NCBI GenBank assembly: GCA_020831525.1
Contig: JAFIGH010000007.1
Span: 1 to 64,000, forward strand
Source: Opitutales bacterium
Lineage (GTDB): Bacteria > Verrucomicrobiota > Verrucomicrobiia > Opitutales > Oceanipulchritudinaceae
Length of the DNA: 64,000 bases
Direction of reading: 5' to 3'
Both the position numbers and the translations under genes were made by a program. Position 1 is the stretch's first letter, and each line of letters starts with the position of its first letter. The notes under the pieces are model-generated. The model saw only the letters and a list, made by a program, of their open reading frames with translations. It was not told the DNA's origin and ran no database searches. Below, in pieces: positions 48,646 to 56,977 of the stretch.

Positions 48646-48882
48646 ATGGAAGAGAAGGAAATCAGCCTCGCCAGGGCCATTGCCCGGCTTGGAGCCGCTT
48701 CGGAGGTGGAGTTGCAGGTGGAAACCTTGCAACCCCTCGCGCAGTTGAAGAGTGACCTCTCGGACATGGAGCGCAAAGGCCTCATTACCCGTAGGATGAC
48801 AAAGCGAAAGGGCGGCTTCGGTGACCGCCTTCTCCTCACCCCGACGGGGCGGCGTTTGGTCCGGACAGAGAATGTTTCGTAA
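48646..48882 (+). CDS. Small winged-helix protein (78 residues)
   Basis: The product reads ISLARAIARLGAASEVELQVET, LSDMERKGLITRRMTKRKGG and RLLLTPTGRRLV. This is the recognition-helix and beta-wing pattern of MarR- or PadR-like regulators (compare LEKKGLI...LTPKG). It is shorter than full MarR proteins and lacks dimerisation helices, so it may be a minimal DNA-binding protein. It is 11 bp before the membrane-protein gene at 48894 and probably in one transcript with it. The regulatory target is unknown. Confidence 0.6.
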   Translation: MEEKEISLARAIARLGAASEVELQVETLQPLAQLKSDLSDMERKGLITRRMTKRKGGFGDRLLLTPTGRRLVRTENVS

Positions 48883-48893
48883 GAGCGGGTGGC

Positions 48894-49544
48894 ATGGAAC
48901 CGGCAAACGTTTTCCCCTATGTCGCCTGTCCGGTTCTATTGTCCATTCTTGGGGCAGCCCTAATCAGCCTTTTGGTCAGTGTGGGCGAAGTCGTGGCCGC
49001 CTTCAGTGAGCAACCCTATCACACCCGCAAGGCCGTCGTGCATCCGTGGGCGCTCCTCTATTACGCGCTCTTTGCGTTGATTACCGTCCTGATCGGCTTG
49101 GTTGCCTACGAATGGCTGGAGTTGAACCCATCCTGGGGGTGGACGATTGCCCTCGGATTGCTCGGGCCCACACTTCTTAAATCCAACGTGGCCCTGTTTC
49201 GGCCATTCGCCGGCAGTGACGGCTTGGACGTACCCCTCCAGCGAATGATCGACCGGCTGCAAAGCTTTCTCTTTGCGGAGATAACCGTGGCTCTTTCCAC
49301 CGAGCGCATCGAGGTCAAGGAGCGTCTTGCCCGCGAACTACCCGAAGACCGCCTGCTCGAGCGCCTGCGGGCCCTCTACCCAAGCGAGGAGTGGGCCCGG
49401 ATCGAACCTTTGATCAAGGAGCGGCGTCAGCAGGATCGCGAGTCCGTCCCCGCATTTCTCGTCGAACTGATTGAAAAGAAGGACCACAACGCGCTGGAAC
49501 GTCTGGCGAAAGAAGTCAAAGAAGCGGGCGACAACGAGCTGTGA
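48894..49544 (+). CDS. Hypothetical membrane protein with cytoplasmic helical tail
   Basis: The 216-residue product has three predicted membrane segments: VACPVLLSILGAALISLLVSV, WALLYYALFALITVLIGLVAY and WTIALGLLGPTLLKSNVALF. A charged, helical C-terminal half follows (about 110-216), rich in Glu, Arg and Lys (RLQSFLFAEITVALSTERIEVKERL, LIKERRQQDRE). I recognise no family. It sits between the small winged-helix gene and a damaged TPR gene, all on one strand with short gaps, so the three may have formed a single operon. Confidence 0.6.
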   Translation: MEPANVFPYVACPVLLSILGAALISLLVSVGEVVAAFSEQPYHTRKAVVHPWALLYYALFALITVLIGLVAYEWLELNPSWGWTIALGLLGPTLLKSNVALFRPFAGSDGLDVPLQRMIDRLQSFLFAEITVALSTERIEVKERLARELPEDRLLERLRALYPSEEWARIEPLIKERRQQDRESVPAFLVELIEKKDHNALERLAKEVKEAGDNEL

Positions 49545-49548
49545 ACGC

Positions 49549-49822
49549 ATGGCGAACGCCGAGAACACCTATACCATTCGATTTCGCCGACAAAGCGACA
49601 CCGCCTATGCGCGCTCGATCTTTCAGGGCGAAAACCCGGAGCCAATGGACCGGGCGGAAATAGCGCTGCCGCCCCGCAACCGGACGGTTCAGTCGTGGAA
49701 GCACTTCCCCATCGCTTCCTTGATGTCGGGCGCCGGGTTCTGGAAGCCGGGGTGTCCTATGTCGTCGCCACGCTGACGCCGGTGCACGACGACATCGCGC
49801 GGATGAGGCACTCCAACGAAGT
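49549..49822 (+). pseudogene. 5' part of a frameshifted gene continuing into the TPR frame
   Basis: ATG at 49549, 5 bp after the membrane-protein stop, begins a frame reading TYTIRFRRQSDTAYARSIFQG. The coding-like signal moves to a second frame near 49695 (ALPHRFLDVGRRVLEAGVSYVVATL) and, near 49810, to the frame of the TPR protein (KNPTEQSFLAMGALGN). Each switch needs a single indel. I read this as one gene with two frameshifts, real or from sequencing error. Confidence 0.45.
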
Positions 49823-50371
49823 TTGGAAAAGAATCCGACCGAGCAGTCATTCCTCGCAATGGGAGCGCTTGGTAATGTCTTCGCCTTTTTGCGAAAATGG
49901 GATTCAGCGCTCGAGCGCCATCAAAAGGCGATTGCAGGACTCAAAGATCGCGACGAACAACACAAACAGATTGGTTTGTGCTACCACCAGATCGGGATGG
50001 TCCACCAGTTGCAGCGTGCGTGGCCCCAAGCCATTGAGAACTACCAAAAGGCCATCGAGTGCTTTGAGCGCACCGGGCAGAAGCACGAACTCCCCCGGAC
50101 GCTGATCTGCATGGCGCTGGTGGAGAAAGAGCGGAAGAACGGCGAAGAAGCCTGTCGATTCGCGCGGGCCGCCTTGCTGGTTGCTCTACGCACAGATGCC
50201 GATCCAGCCCTCTTCCTCACCATCCTCCGCATAGCATCGTCCATCGCCCGCGATACAGAATTGGCGGGCGCGGCGCAGGACGACCTTAACCTCGCGTTGA
50301 ATCAGCTTTTCGAGGCGAACCCGGAACTGAAAGAAGCCCTCGAGCAAAGGGACGGCGATCCTTCCCCCTGA
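49823..50371 (+). CDS. TPR-repeat protein, probably the 3' part of a frameshifted gene
   Basis: The 182-residue product has at least three tetratricopeptide repeats: EQSFLAMGALGNVFAFLRKWDSALERHQKAIA in the first, then IGLCYHQIGMVHQLQRAWPQAIENYQKAIECF, then LPRTLICMALVEKERKNGEEACRFARAALLVA. TPRs are protein-interaction scaffolds. The ATG at 49823 is probably not the true start, because coding-like sequence continues upstream in other frames (49549-49822). No catalytic domain is visible. The partner is unknown. Confidence 0.6.
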   Translation: MEKNPTEQSFLAMGALGNVFAFLRKWDSALERHQKAIAGLKDRDEQHKQIGLCYHQIGMVHQLQRAWPQAIENYQKAIECFERTGQKHELPRTLICMALVEKERKNGEEACRFARAALLVALRTDADPALFLTILRIASSIARDTELAGAAQDDLNLALNQLFEANPELKEALEQRDGDPSP

Positions 50372-50517
50372 ACCCGCCGGTCGGTCGGGCCGGGGATCCG
50401 GACATCGCAACTCCCTCCCTATACGCAGATTACTTGCAATCCGCATGTTCAGGATTTCGGATTGGATGGCTGTGGCATCGCGAGCCCCGAATAACTGATA
50501 CGAAGGCAGCACCAAAC

Positions 50518-50631
50518 GTGGCGCGACCCCATCCTGGGGTCAGCGCGCGGGGCTTCGCATATCCGTGACCTTGCGGATCGGCCATGCGCCTTCGCCGTTG
50601 CGCCGGCCGCATGGCCGGGGGCAAGGATGGC
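50518..50631 (+). repeat. ~115-bp structured intergenic repeat, copy 2
   Basis: Homolog of 48289-48404. Here the hairpins are cleaner: GACCCCA/TGGGGTC and GGCCATGCG/CGCATGGCC are perfect, and CCATCCTGG near the left end pairs imperfectly with CAAGGATGG at the right end. It fills part of the 412-bp gap 50372-50783, in which I see no gene. Confidence 0.6.
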
Positions 50632-50783
50632 ATCATCGAAAAACCTCTGTGTGTCCTCGGCTGTTTTGCCCGCAATCCTTGCCTCGACAGAAGCACCGGG
50701 CGACGGTCTCATGAGTGCATCCCGTGGTTGTTCGCTTTACGGTGCGGCTATGGATGAACACCCAGGAACTATAGAAGAAACTG

Positions 50784-52250
50784 ATGAAACGAGACCGACC
50801 CAACCTCTTATTCATTCTCACAGACGAACAGCGATTTGATACCTTCTTCGCAGATGACGTGTCGATGCCGCACCTGAACCGGCTGGCTTCAGAAAGCTGT
50901 TTTTTCGAGGAGGCCTACTGCACGCAGCCGGTCTGCACGCCCTCGCGCGGCAGCCTGATGACCGGACTCCAGCCGCACGCTCACGGGGCTGTCATGAACA
51001 ACGTCCCGCTGCCGGAACACGTCCGGTGTCTGCCCGAACGGCTCCCCGCGGAAATCCGCTCCCGCTACCGCACCGCCTACCACGGCAAGTGGCACCTCGG
51101 GGACGAGATTTTCGCACAGCATGGATTCGACGAGTGGATCAGCTTCGAGGATCATTACGACGGACACTACCGGGAGGGGCGCGACAAGAACGCGCTCTCG
51201 ACCTATAATGCGTGGTTGCGCGGGCACGGTTTCATGCCGGATGACGGGGAGAAGTTCAGCCGCGAGAGAGCTTGCTGCCTGCCTGAAGCTTACGGCAAAC
51301 CTTCCTTCCTCGCGGAGCAGGCATGCCGGTTTCTCAGCGACGCGGGCAGCGATCCTTTTATGCTGTATGTAAACTTCCTTGAGCCGCACATGCCGTTTTT
51401 CGGTCCGCGCACGGGGGATTACGATCCCGGCGCGTTGCGGTTGCCGGAGAATTTCGGTGCCCGCAGCGGCGACGGACTCCTCGTGCGGCTGCTGGCGGAG
51501 CGGTTCCGGCGCGAAGGTTTTGAATGGTATAACCTCGCGGACGAGGCGGGCTGGCGTCTGATGACGGCGGCCTACCGCGGCTTGTGCAGCCTTGTGGACG
51601 AGATGACAGGCCGCGTCCTTGCCGCACTGGAGGCCAATGGTCAGGCGGACCGCACTATCGTGGTCTTCACCTCCGATCACGGGGAGATGATGGGCAGCCA
51701 TGGTATGCTGGGAAAGCGCGTGATGAACCAGGAGTCGATCCGCGTCCCGCTCATGGTCCGGTTGCCGGGGCAGCGGCGGATGCAGCGCATTCGCGGGCCG
51801 GTCAGCCAGATCGACCTTGTCCCGACGCTGCTGGAGCTGATGGGCTCGGCGCCGGAGGAGGACCTACACGGCACCAGCCGGGCACCAATCCTTGGGGGTG
51901 ACGACACGCAGCTGAGCGAGGATGTCGTGGTCTCCTGGAATGACCATGAGGCAAATCGACAGGCGCTTGCCCGCAAACCCGTCCATGACTGGCAGGTGGA
52001 CCTTGCCGGTTCCCGCGAACGCTTCCTCGCGGCGGTGACGGAGCCGGTTCGCACGCTGATTACGGCGGACGGTTGGCGATTCAGCACCAGCCCCGGACTG
52101 GGAGAACCCTCGCTCTACAATCTCCGGGAGGACCCGCTCGAACGGCGCAATCTTGCGGGCGATCCGCGGCACCGCCACTTTATGCAGGAGCTGACAAACC
52201 GGTTGAGACAATGGCAGGAGCACGTAGGGGACGATGTCCCGCTCGGCTAA
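50784..52250 (+). CDS. Cys-type sulfatase
   Basis: The 488-residue alkaline-phosphatase-superfamily enzyme has LLFILTDEQRFDTF (metal-binding Asp14), the sulfatase signature QPVCTPSRGSLMTG with Cys51 as the residue converted to formylglycine and Arg55, YHGKWHLGD, and IVVFTSDHGEMMGSHGMLGK with the second metal site. It would hydrolyse a sulfate ester. No signal peptide is present, so a cytoplasmic substrate is likely. No formylglycine-generating enzyme or radical-SAM maturase gene lies in the window. The substrate cannot be read from the sequence. Confidence 0.92.
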   Translation: MKRDRPNLLFILTDEQRFDTFFADDVSMPHLNRLASESCFFEEAYCTQPVCTPSRGSLMTGLQPHAHGAVMNNVPLPEHVRCLPERLPAEIRSRYRTAYHGKWHLGDEIFAQHGFDEWISFEDHYDGHYREGRDKNALSTYNAWLRGHGFMPDDGEKFSRERACCLPEAYGKPSFLAEQACRFLSDAGSDPFMLYVNFLEPHMPFFGPRTGDYDPGALRLPENFGARSGDGLLVRLLAERFRREGFEWYNLADEAGWRLMTAAYRGLCSLVDEMTGRVLAALEANGQADRTIVVFTSDHGEMMGSHGMLGKRVMNQESIRVPLMVRLPGQRRMQRIRGPVSQIDLVPTLLELMGSAPEEDLHGTSRAPILGGDDTQLSEDVVVSWNDHEANRQALARKPVHDWQVDLAGSRERFLAAVTEPVRTLITADGWRFSTSPGLGEPSLYNLREDPLERRNLAGDPRHRHFMQELTNRLRQWQEHVGDDVPLG

Positions 52251-52350
52251 TGCAGGCACATAGGGACCCGGCTCCTTGCATACCCACGCCCGCGGAGGCG
52301 AGCCACACCAAGTCAGCAGAGTCGGCATGGGTATTATCCTTGCCACCGGA

Positions 52351-52393
52351 CCGGTGATTTGCCTCTAATCACCGGAAAGGTTTCCCAATTTTT
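52351..52393 (+). terminator. Probable terminator after the sulfatase gene
   Basis: CCGGTGATT and AATCACCGG form a perfect 9-bp stem with a 7-base loop, 100 bp after the stop, followed after 15 bases by a T run. Confidence 0.5.
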
Positions 52394-52450
52394 TCACAAC
52401 CATTCGCAGCCGACGCCGCACTATCCACCGCACACCCCGTTCCTTCCATC

Positions 52451-52780
52451 ATGGAGACATATGTCCTCAAGCTTTACATCGCGGGAAAGACGCCGCGCGC
52501 CGAGCACGCCATCGAGAACCTGCGGCGGATCTGCGAGGACGAGCTGGCACGCCGTTACACGCTTGAGATCATCGATGTGATTGTAGACCCCGGTCTCGCC
52601 GAGCGCGAAAAAATCCTCGCCACCCCTACGCTCGTCAAGGCGCTTCCCCCGCCCATCCGCCGCGTCATCGGCGACCTCTCCGACTCGGCCAAGGTTCTCG
52701 TCGGGCTCGACATCGTATCCCTCTCCCGTTCCGGCGCGGGCACCCGCAAAGGCACGCCCGATACCACAGATCCTTCATGA
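52451..52780 (+). CDS. kaiB: KaiB-family protein
   Basis: The 109-residue product matches KaiB across its length: YVLKLYIAGKTPRAEHAIENLRRICE, YTLEIIDVIVDPGLAEREKILATPTLVKALPPPIRRVIGDLSD and KVLVGLDIVSL. The ATPTL, PPP.RR.IGDLSD and LVGLD motifs are those of clock KaiB, a thioredoxin-like, fold-switching partner of KaiC. No kaiC or kaiA is in the window. The stop overlaps the start of a hybrid histidine kinase (ATGA at 52777-52780), so the two are translationally coupled. That pairing suggests KaiB feeds a two-component output here, perhaps as a stress or rhythm input. Confidence 0.92.
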   Translation: METYVLKLYIAGKTPRAEHAIENLRRICEDELARRYTLEIIDVIVDPGLAEREKILATPTLVKALPPPIRRVIGDLSDSAKVLVGLDIVSLSRSGAGTRKGTPDTTDPS

Positions 52781-55700
52781 GGCCCTCCGGCACGATGCCC
52801 GCTCCCGCCCGCATCCTCCTCGTCGATGACACGGACCACGCCCGTGCGGCGGCGGCGCGCGTCCTGCGCGGTGCGGGCCACGAAGTCGAGGAAGCCGCCG
52901 ACGGCGAAGAAGCCGTCCGCCGCGCCCGTGCGCATCCGCCCGCGTTGATTCTGCTCGATGTCGTCCTGCCCGGCCTGTCCGGCTTCGACGTCCTGCGCCG
53001 GCTCCGCGCCGATCCCGCGACAGAGAACCTCCCGGTTGTGTTTCTCAGTTCGCAAAAGGTCTCTCCCGAAGACCACGCCGAGGGCCTCGACCTCGGGGCT
53101 GACGGCTACATCACCCGCCCCGTCGCCAATAGCGAACTACTCGCACGGGTGCGTCTGCACCTCCGGCAAATCGAACTCACCGAACGTCTGCGCACAAGTG
53201 AAGTCCGCTTCCGCGATCTCATTTCCAACCAGTCCGACGGTGTCCTCGTCGTCGACCGCGAAGGCACCGTCCAATTTGCCAATCCCGCCGCTGGCAGGCT
53301 CTTCGGGACATCCCCGGACAACCTTGTCGGCCAGCCTTTCGGTTTTCCCATTGACGGCGCGGAAGCGCATGAAATCGAAATCCAAGGCCCCGGCGGGCAC
53401 GGAATCGTCGCCGAAATCCGCGTGAGCGAAACCGAGTGGTCCGGCGAGCCCGCGTGGATCGCCACTCTCAACGACATCACAGAGCGGATCCGCGCGGAGA
53501 CGGAACGGGACACACTGCTCTCTGAACTGGGTGAGCGGGTCAAGGAACTCCGCCTCTACCACGGCGCCGCGGAGACCCTGCGAAAGGATGGAACGCCCCT
53601 CGACGAAATTATCAGGGACATTGTCCGGCTGATCCCCCCCGCCATGCGGGTCCCGGAGTGCGCGGAAGCAAAAATCGTCCTCGGCGATACCGAAGCGGCC
53701 ACAGCGGGCTACGAGGCGAGCGGTAACAGGCTCACCGTGGACTTTGCCTTGCGCGGGGAAAGATCCGGTCGAATCGACGTCGCCTACGTTCGCGACCTTC
53801 CCGAAAGCAGCGAAGCGGCCTTTCTCGACGAAGAACGCCGAATTCTTCAGTCGCTCGGCGACATGCTCCGCGCCGCTTACGACCGTTGTTGGACCGAGAA
53901 CGAACGCTCACGCGGGGAAACCTTGCTGCGAATCGCGGGGAAAGTCGCGCGCATCGGCGGCTGGACCATTGAGTTGCCGGACCGGAACCTCACGTGGTCG
54001 GACGAAGTCCGCGCGATCCATGAGGTCTCGGAAGGCGAACAACCCACCTTGGAAGAGGCGATCCATTTCTACCCGCCGGAGTACCGCGCCGAGGTCGCCG
54101 AACGGGTCCAGCGCTGCATCAACGAGGGCATTCCCTTCCAGTTTGAGATGGAACTGAACACGGCCAAGGGACGGCGCATACCGGTCCAGGCCATCGGGGA
54201 GGCCGTGCGCAGCGAAGCGGGCGAGATTATCGGTCTTCAGGGCGCCCTCCAGGACCTCTCCGAACTCAAGGCCGCCGAAGCCTCCGCGGCGGCAAGCGAA
54301 CGCCGCTTCCGGCAGCTCGCCGAGTCCATGCCCTTAATCGTCTGGACGGCTGATCCCGACGGGAACATCGAATACGCCAACCAAAGACTCTTCGAGGCCA
54401 CCGGGGCCAAGCCGCACGAAGACCCGCACACGCGGTGGCAGCGCTTCGTGCATCCCAACGATCTCAAACGCGCCCTTGAGGAATGGATGCAGTGTGTGCG
54501 CGAGGAAAGAGCCTACGATATCGTCTACCGGTTGCGCCACCGTCGGGACAACGAATACCACTGGTTCCGTGTGCAGGCGCAACCCGTGCGCGATCCGGAC
54601 GGCACCGTTAGCCACTGGTTCGGCACCGCGGTCGACATCCACGAAACCAAATGCCTTGAGGAGAAGGCCAAGCAGCTCGCCGAACGCCTCACACGCACTT
54701 TCGAGAGTATCACCGACGGGTTCTTCACCCTCGACCGGGAGTGGCGGATCACCTACGTCAACCCCGAGATGGAGCGCTTCCTCGGCAAAGACCGCCAGGA
54801 TCTCTATGGAAATACCATCTGGAGCGACGATCCCAGGGTCATTGGCACCCCCTTCGAGCAAGCCTACCGCAAGGCCATGGCCGAGAATGTGACGGTGCGT
54901 ATCGAGGAATACTACGCCCCGATGGACCGTTGGCTGAGTATCCGCGTCTATCCCTCCGCCGACGGGCTCTCCGTCTTTCTCCAGGACGTCACGCAGCGCA
55001 GGCGCGACGAAGAGCAGATGCGCCTTCTCGCCACCTCTGTCGCCTCGCTCAACGATATCGTTATGATCACGAAGGCGGCGCCGCTCGACGAGCCCGGACC
55101 GGAGATCGTCTTCGTTAACGAGGCCTTCGAACGCCTCACTGGCTATACCGACGCCGAAGTCATCGGCCGGACCCCGCGCATACTGCAGGGCCCGGAGTCG
55201 GACCCCGGGGCCCTGCGCCGTATACGCGAAGCCCTCGCCGCCGGGCGCCACATTCGCGAAGAGGTGCTCAACTACGCCAAGGACGGCCGCGAGTACATTC
55301 TCGAAATCAACCTGCATCCCGTGCGGGACGCGGAAGGGACGATTACCCATTTCGTCGCCGTCGAGCGTAATATTACCGAGGAGCGCGCGGTGCAGGAAGC
55401 CCTGCGTGAAAGCGAAGAGCGCTTCCGCACCCTTTTGCGGGATATCCCCACCGTGGCGATTCAGGGTTACGGCCTCGACGGCAGCGTCCATTACTGGAAC
55501 AAGGCCTCGGAGGCACTGTATGGCTACACGGAAGAAGAAGCGCTGAACGGAAACCTTCTCGACCTCATCATTCCCCCGGAAATGCGCGAGGATGTTCTTG
55601 CCGAACTCAAAGCCGTCGAGACGGGCACCGACACCATTCCTCCCGGCGAGTTGAGCCTTGTGCGCAAGGACGGCTCGCGGGTGGACGTCCTCTCCAGCCA

Positions 55701-56925
55701 CGCCGTCCTCCGGCGGGCGGGCCGACCCGTGGAGTTGTTCTGTATCGATGTCGACCTCACCGAGCGCAAAAGCCTTGAATCGCGGTTCCTGCGCGCGCAG
55801 CGCCTCGAAAGTATCGGCACCCTCGCGGGCGGGATCGCCCACGACCTCAACAACATGCTCTCGCCGGTGATCATGGGGGCCAGCCTCATGCGGCAGCTCT
55901 CCTCTGATGAGAAGATGCACTCATTGATCGACAACATCCAGCGCAGCGCCGAACGCGGGCGCGAGCTTGTCAAGCAGGTCCTCTCCTTCGCCCGGGGAGC
56001 GGACGGCGCGCGCATACTGGTTAAGGTCGACCAACTCGTGCAGGAGATCGGTTCAATCATCGCCAATACTTTTCCGAAGAACATCGTCTTTGAGAGTGAG
56101 TTACCCTCTGACCTGTGGCCCCTCACGGGCGATCCGACCCAACTCAACCAAGTATTGCTCAACCTGTGCGTAAATGCCCGCGACGCCATGCCGGAGGGCG
56201 GTCGCCTCCGTATCCGTGCCGGGAACATGCGCATCGACCGCCAGTTCGCGGCAATGTTTGCCGAGGCCAAACCGGGACCGTATGTCGTCATCGATGTGGA
56301 GGACGAGGGCTGCGGCATGGATCCCGAGATGATCGACCGCATCTTCGATCCGTTTTTCACGACCAAGGCATTCGGCGAAGGCACCGGCCTCGGTCTCTCC
56401 ACTGCCCTCGGCATCATCCGCGGCCACGGCGGGTTCGTCAACGTCTACAGCGAGGTCGGCAAGGGTAGCCGCTTCAAGCTCTATCTGTCGGCGGTGCCCG
56501 GCGGCGAGACAGACCAAGGCGGCGAGCCTGAGGTTGAAGAAATCCCCCGCGGCAACGGCAAGTGTGTGCTCGTCGTCGACGACGAGGCGTCGGTGCGCGA
56601 AATGACCCGCCAAACCCTCGAAACATTCGGCTACACCGTCATCACAGCGGAAGACGGCGCCGAGGCCACGGGAATCTTCGCCACCCGCAGAGGAGAAATC
56701 GACCTTGTCCTCACCGACATCATGATGCCGGTGATGGACGGCATCGCCCTCATCCGCGCACTGCACCGCATCGCTCCGGAACTCCCGATCATTGCGGCGA
56801 GCGGCCTCAAAACCAACGGCAACCTTACCCAAGCGAAGGACTCCGGAGTGAAGCACTTCCTCCCCAAACCCTACACTGCCGAAACGATCCTTCGCGCGGT
56901 GCACAAAGCGCTGAACGCCGATTGA
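52777..56925 (+). CDS. Multi-PAS hybrid histidine kinase with N- and C-terminal receiver domains
   Basis: The 1382-residue protein has a receiver (about 10-130, LLVDDTDH, LILLDVVLPGLSGFDVL), a PAS (about 145-235), a GAF-like segment (about 255-370), and a series of PAS/PAC units to about residue 1005. These include one reading GYTDAEVIGRTPRILQGPESDPGALR, LOV-like but without the photoactive Cys. A kinase core follows, with H-box GTLAGGIAHDLNNMLSPV, N-box LLNLCVNARDAMPEGG, and G-boxes DEGCGMD and GTGLGLSTALGI. A C-terminal receiver ends it (LVVDDEASVREM, LVLTDIMMPVMDG). No membrane segment is seen, so it is cytoplasmic. A second ATG at 52795 is possible. Confidence 0.93.
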   Translation: MRPSGTMPAPARILLVDDTDHARAAAARVLRGAGHEVEEAADGEEAVRRARAHPPALILLDVVLPGLSGFDVLRRLRADPATENLPVVFLSSQKVSPEDHAEGLDLGADGYITRPVANSELLARVRLHLRQIELTERLRTSEVRFRDLISNQSDGVLVVDREGTVQFANPAAGRLFGTSPDNLVGQPFGFPIDGAEAHEIEIQGPGGHGIVAEIRVSETEWSGEPAWIATLNDITERIRAETERDTLLSELGERVKELRLYHGAAETLRKDGTPLDEIIRDIVRLIPPAMRVPECAEAKIVLGDTEAATAGYEASGNRLTVDFALRGERSGRIDVAYVRDLPESSEAAFLDEERRILQSLGDMLRAAYDRCWTENERSRGETLLRIAGKVARIGGWTIELPDRNLTWSDEVRAIHEVSEGEQPTLEEAIHFYPPEYRAEVAERVQRCINEGIPFQFEMELNTAKGRRIPVQAIGEAVRSEAGEIIGLQGALQDLSELKAAEASAAASERRFRQLAESMPLIVWTADPDGNIEYANQRLFEATGAKPHEDPHTRWQRFVHPNDLKRALEEWMQCVREERAYDIVYRLRHRRDNEYHWFRVQAQPVRDPDGTVSHWFGTAVDIHETKCLEEKAKQLAERLTRTFESITDGFFTLDREWRITYVNPEMERFLGKDRQDLYGNTIWSDDPRVIGTPFEQAYRKAMAENVTVRIEEYYAPMDRWLSIRVYPSADGLSVFLQDVTQRRRDEEQMRLLATSVASLNDIVMITKAAPLDEPGPEIVFVNEAFERLTGYTDAEVIGRTPRILQGPESDPGALRRIREALAAGRHIREEVLNYAKDGREYILEINLHPVRDAEGTITHFVAVERNITEERAVQEALRESEERFRTLLRDIPTVAIQGYGLDGSVHYWNKASEALYGYTEEEALNGNLLDLIIPPEMREDVLAELKAVETGTDTIPPGELSLVRKDGSRVDVLSSHAVLRRAGRPVELFCIDVDLTERKSLESRFLRAQRLESIGTLAGGIAHDLNNMLSPVIMGASLMRQLSSDEKMHSLIDNIQRSAERGRELVKQVLSFARGADGARILVKVDQLVQEIGSIIANTFPKNIVFESELPSDLWPLTGDPTQLNQVLLNLCVNARDAMPEGGRLRIRAGNMRIDRQFAAMFAEAKPGPYVVIDVEDEGCGMDPEMIDRIFDPFFTTKAFGEGTGLGLSTALGIIRGHGGFVNVYSEVGKGSRFKLYLSAVPGGETDQGGEPEVEEIPRGNGKCVLVVDDEASVREMTRQTLETFGYTVITAEDGAEATGIFATRRGEIDLVLTDIMMPVMDGIALIRALHRIAPELPIIAASGLKTNGNLTQAKDSGVKHFLPKPYTAETILRAVHKALNAD

Positions 56926-56977
56926 TTTATTCGCCGCGCGTTTCCGTTTCTCGCGATTCCGCCGAATTGTCGATTTC

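Noticed and set aside
52451-56925. A complete Kai clock cluster
   Set aside because: Neither kaiA nor kaiC is encoded in the window; only kaiB and kinases are present.
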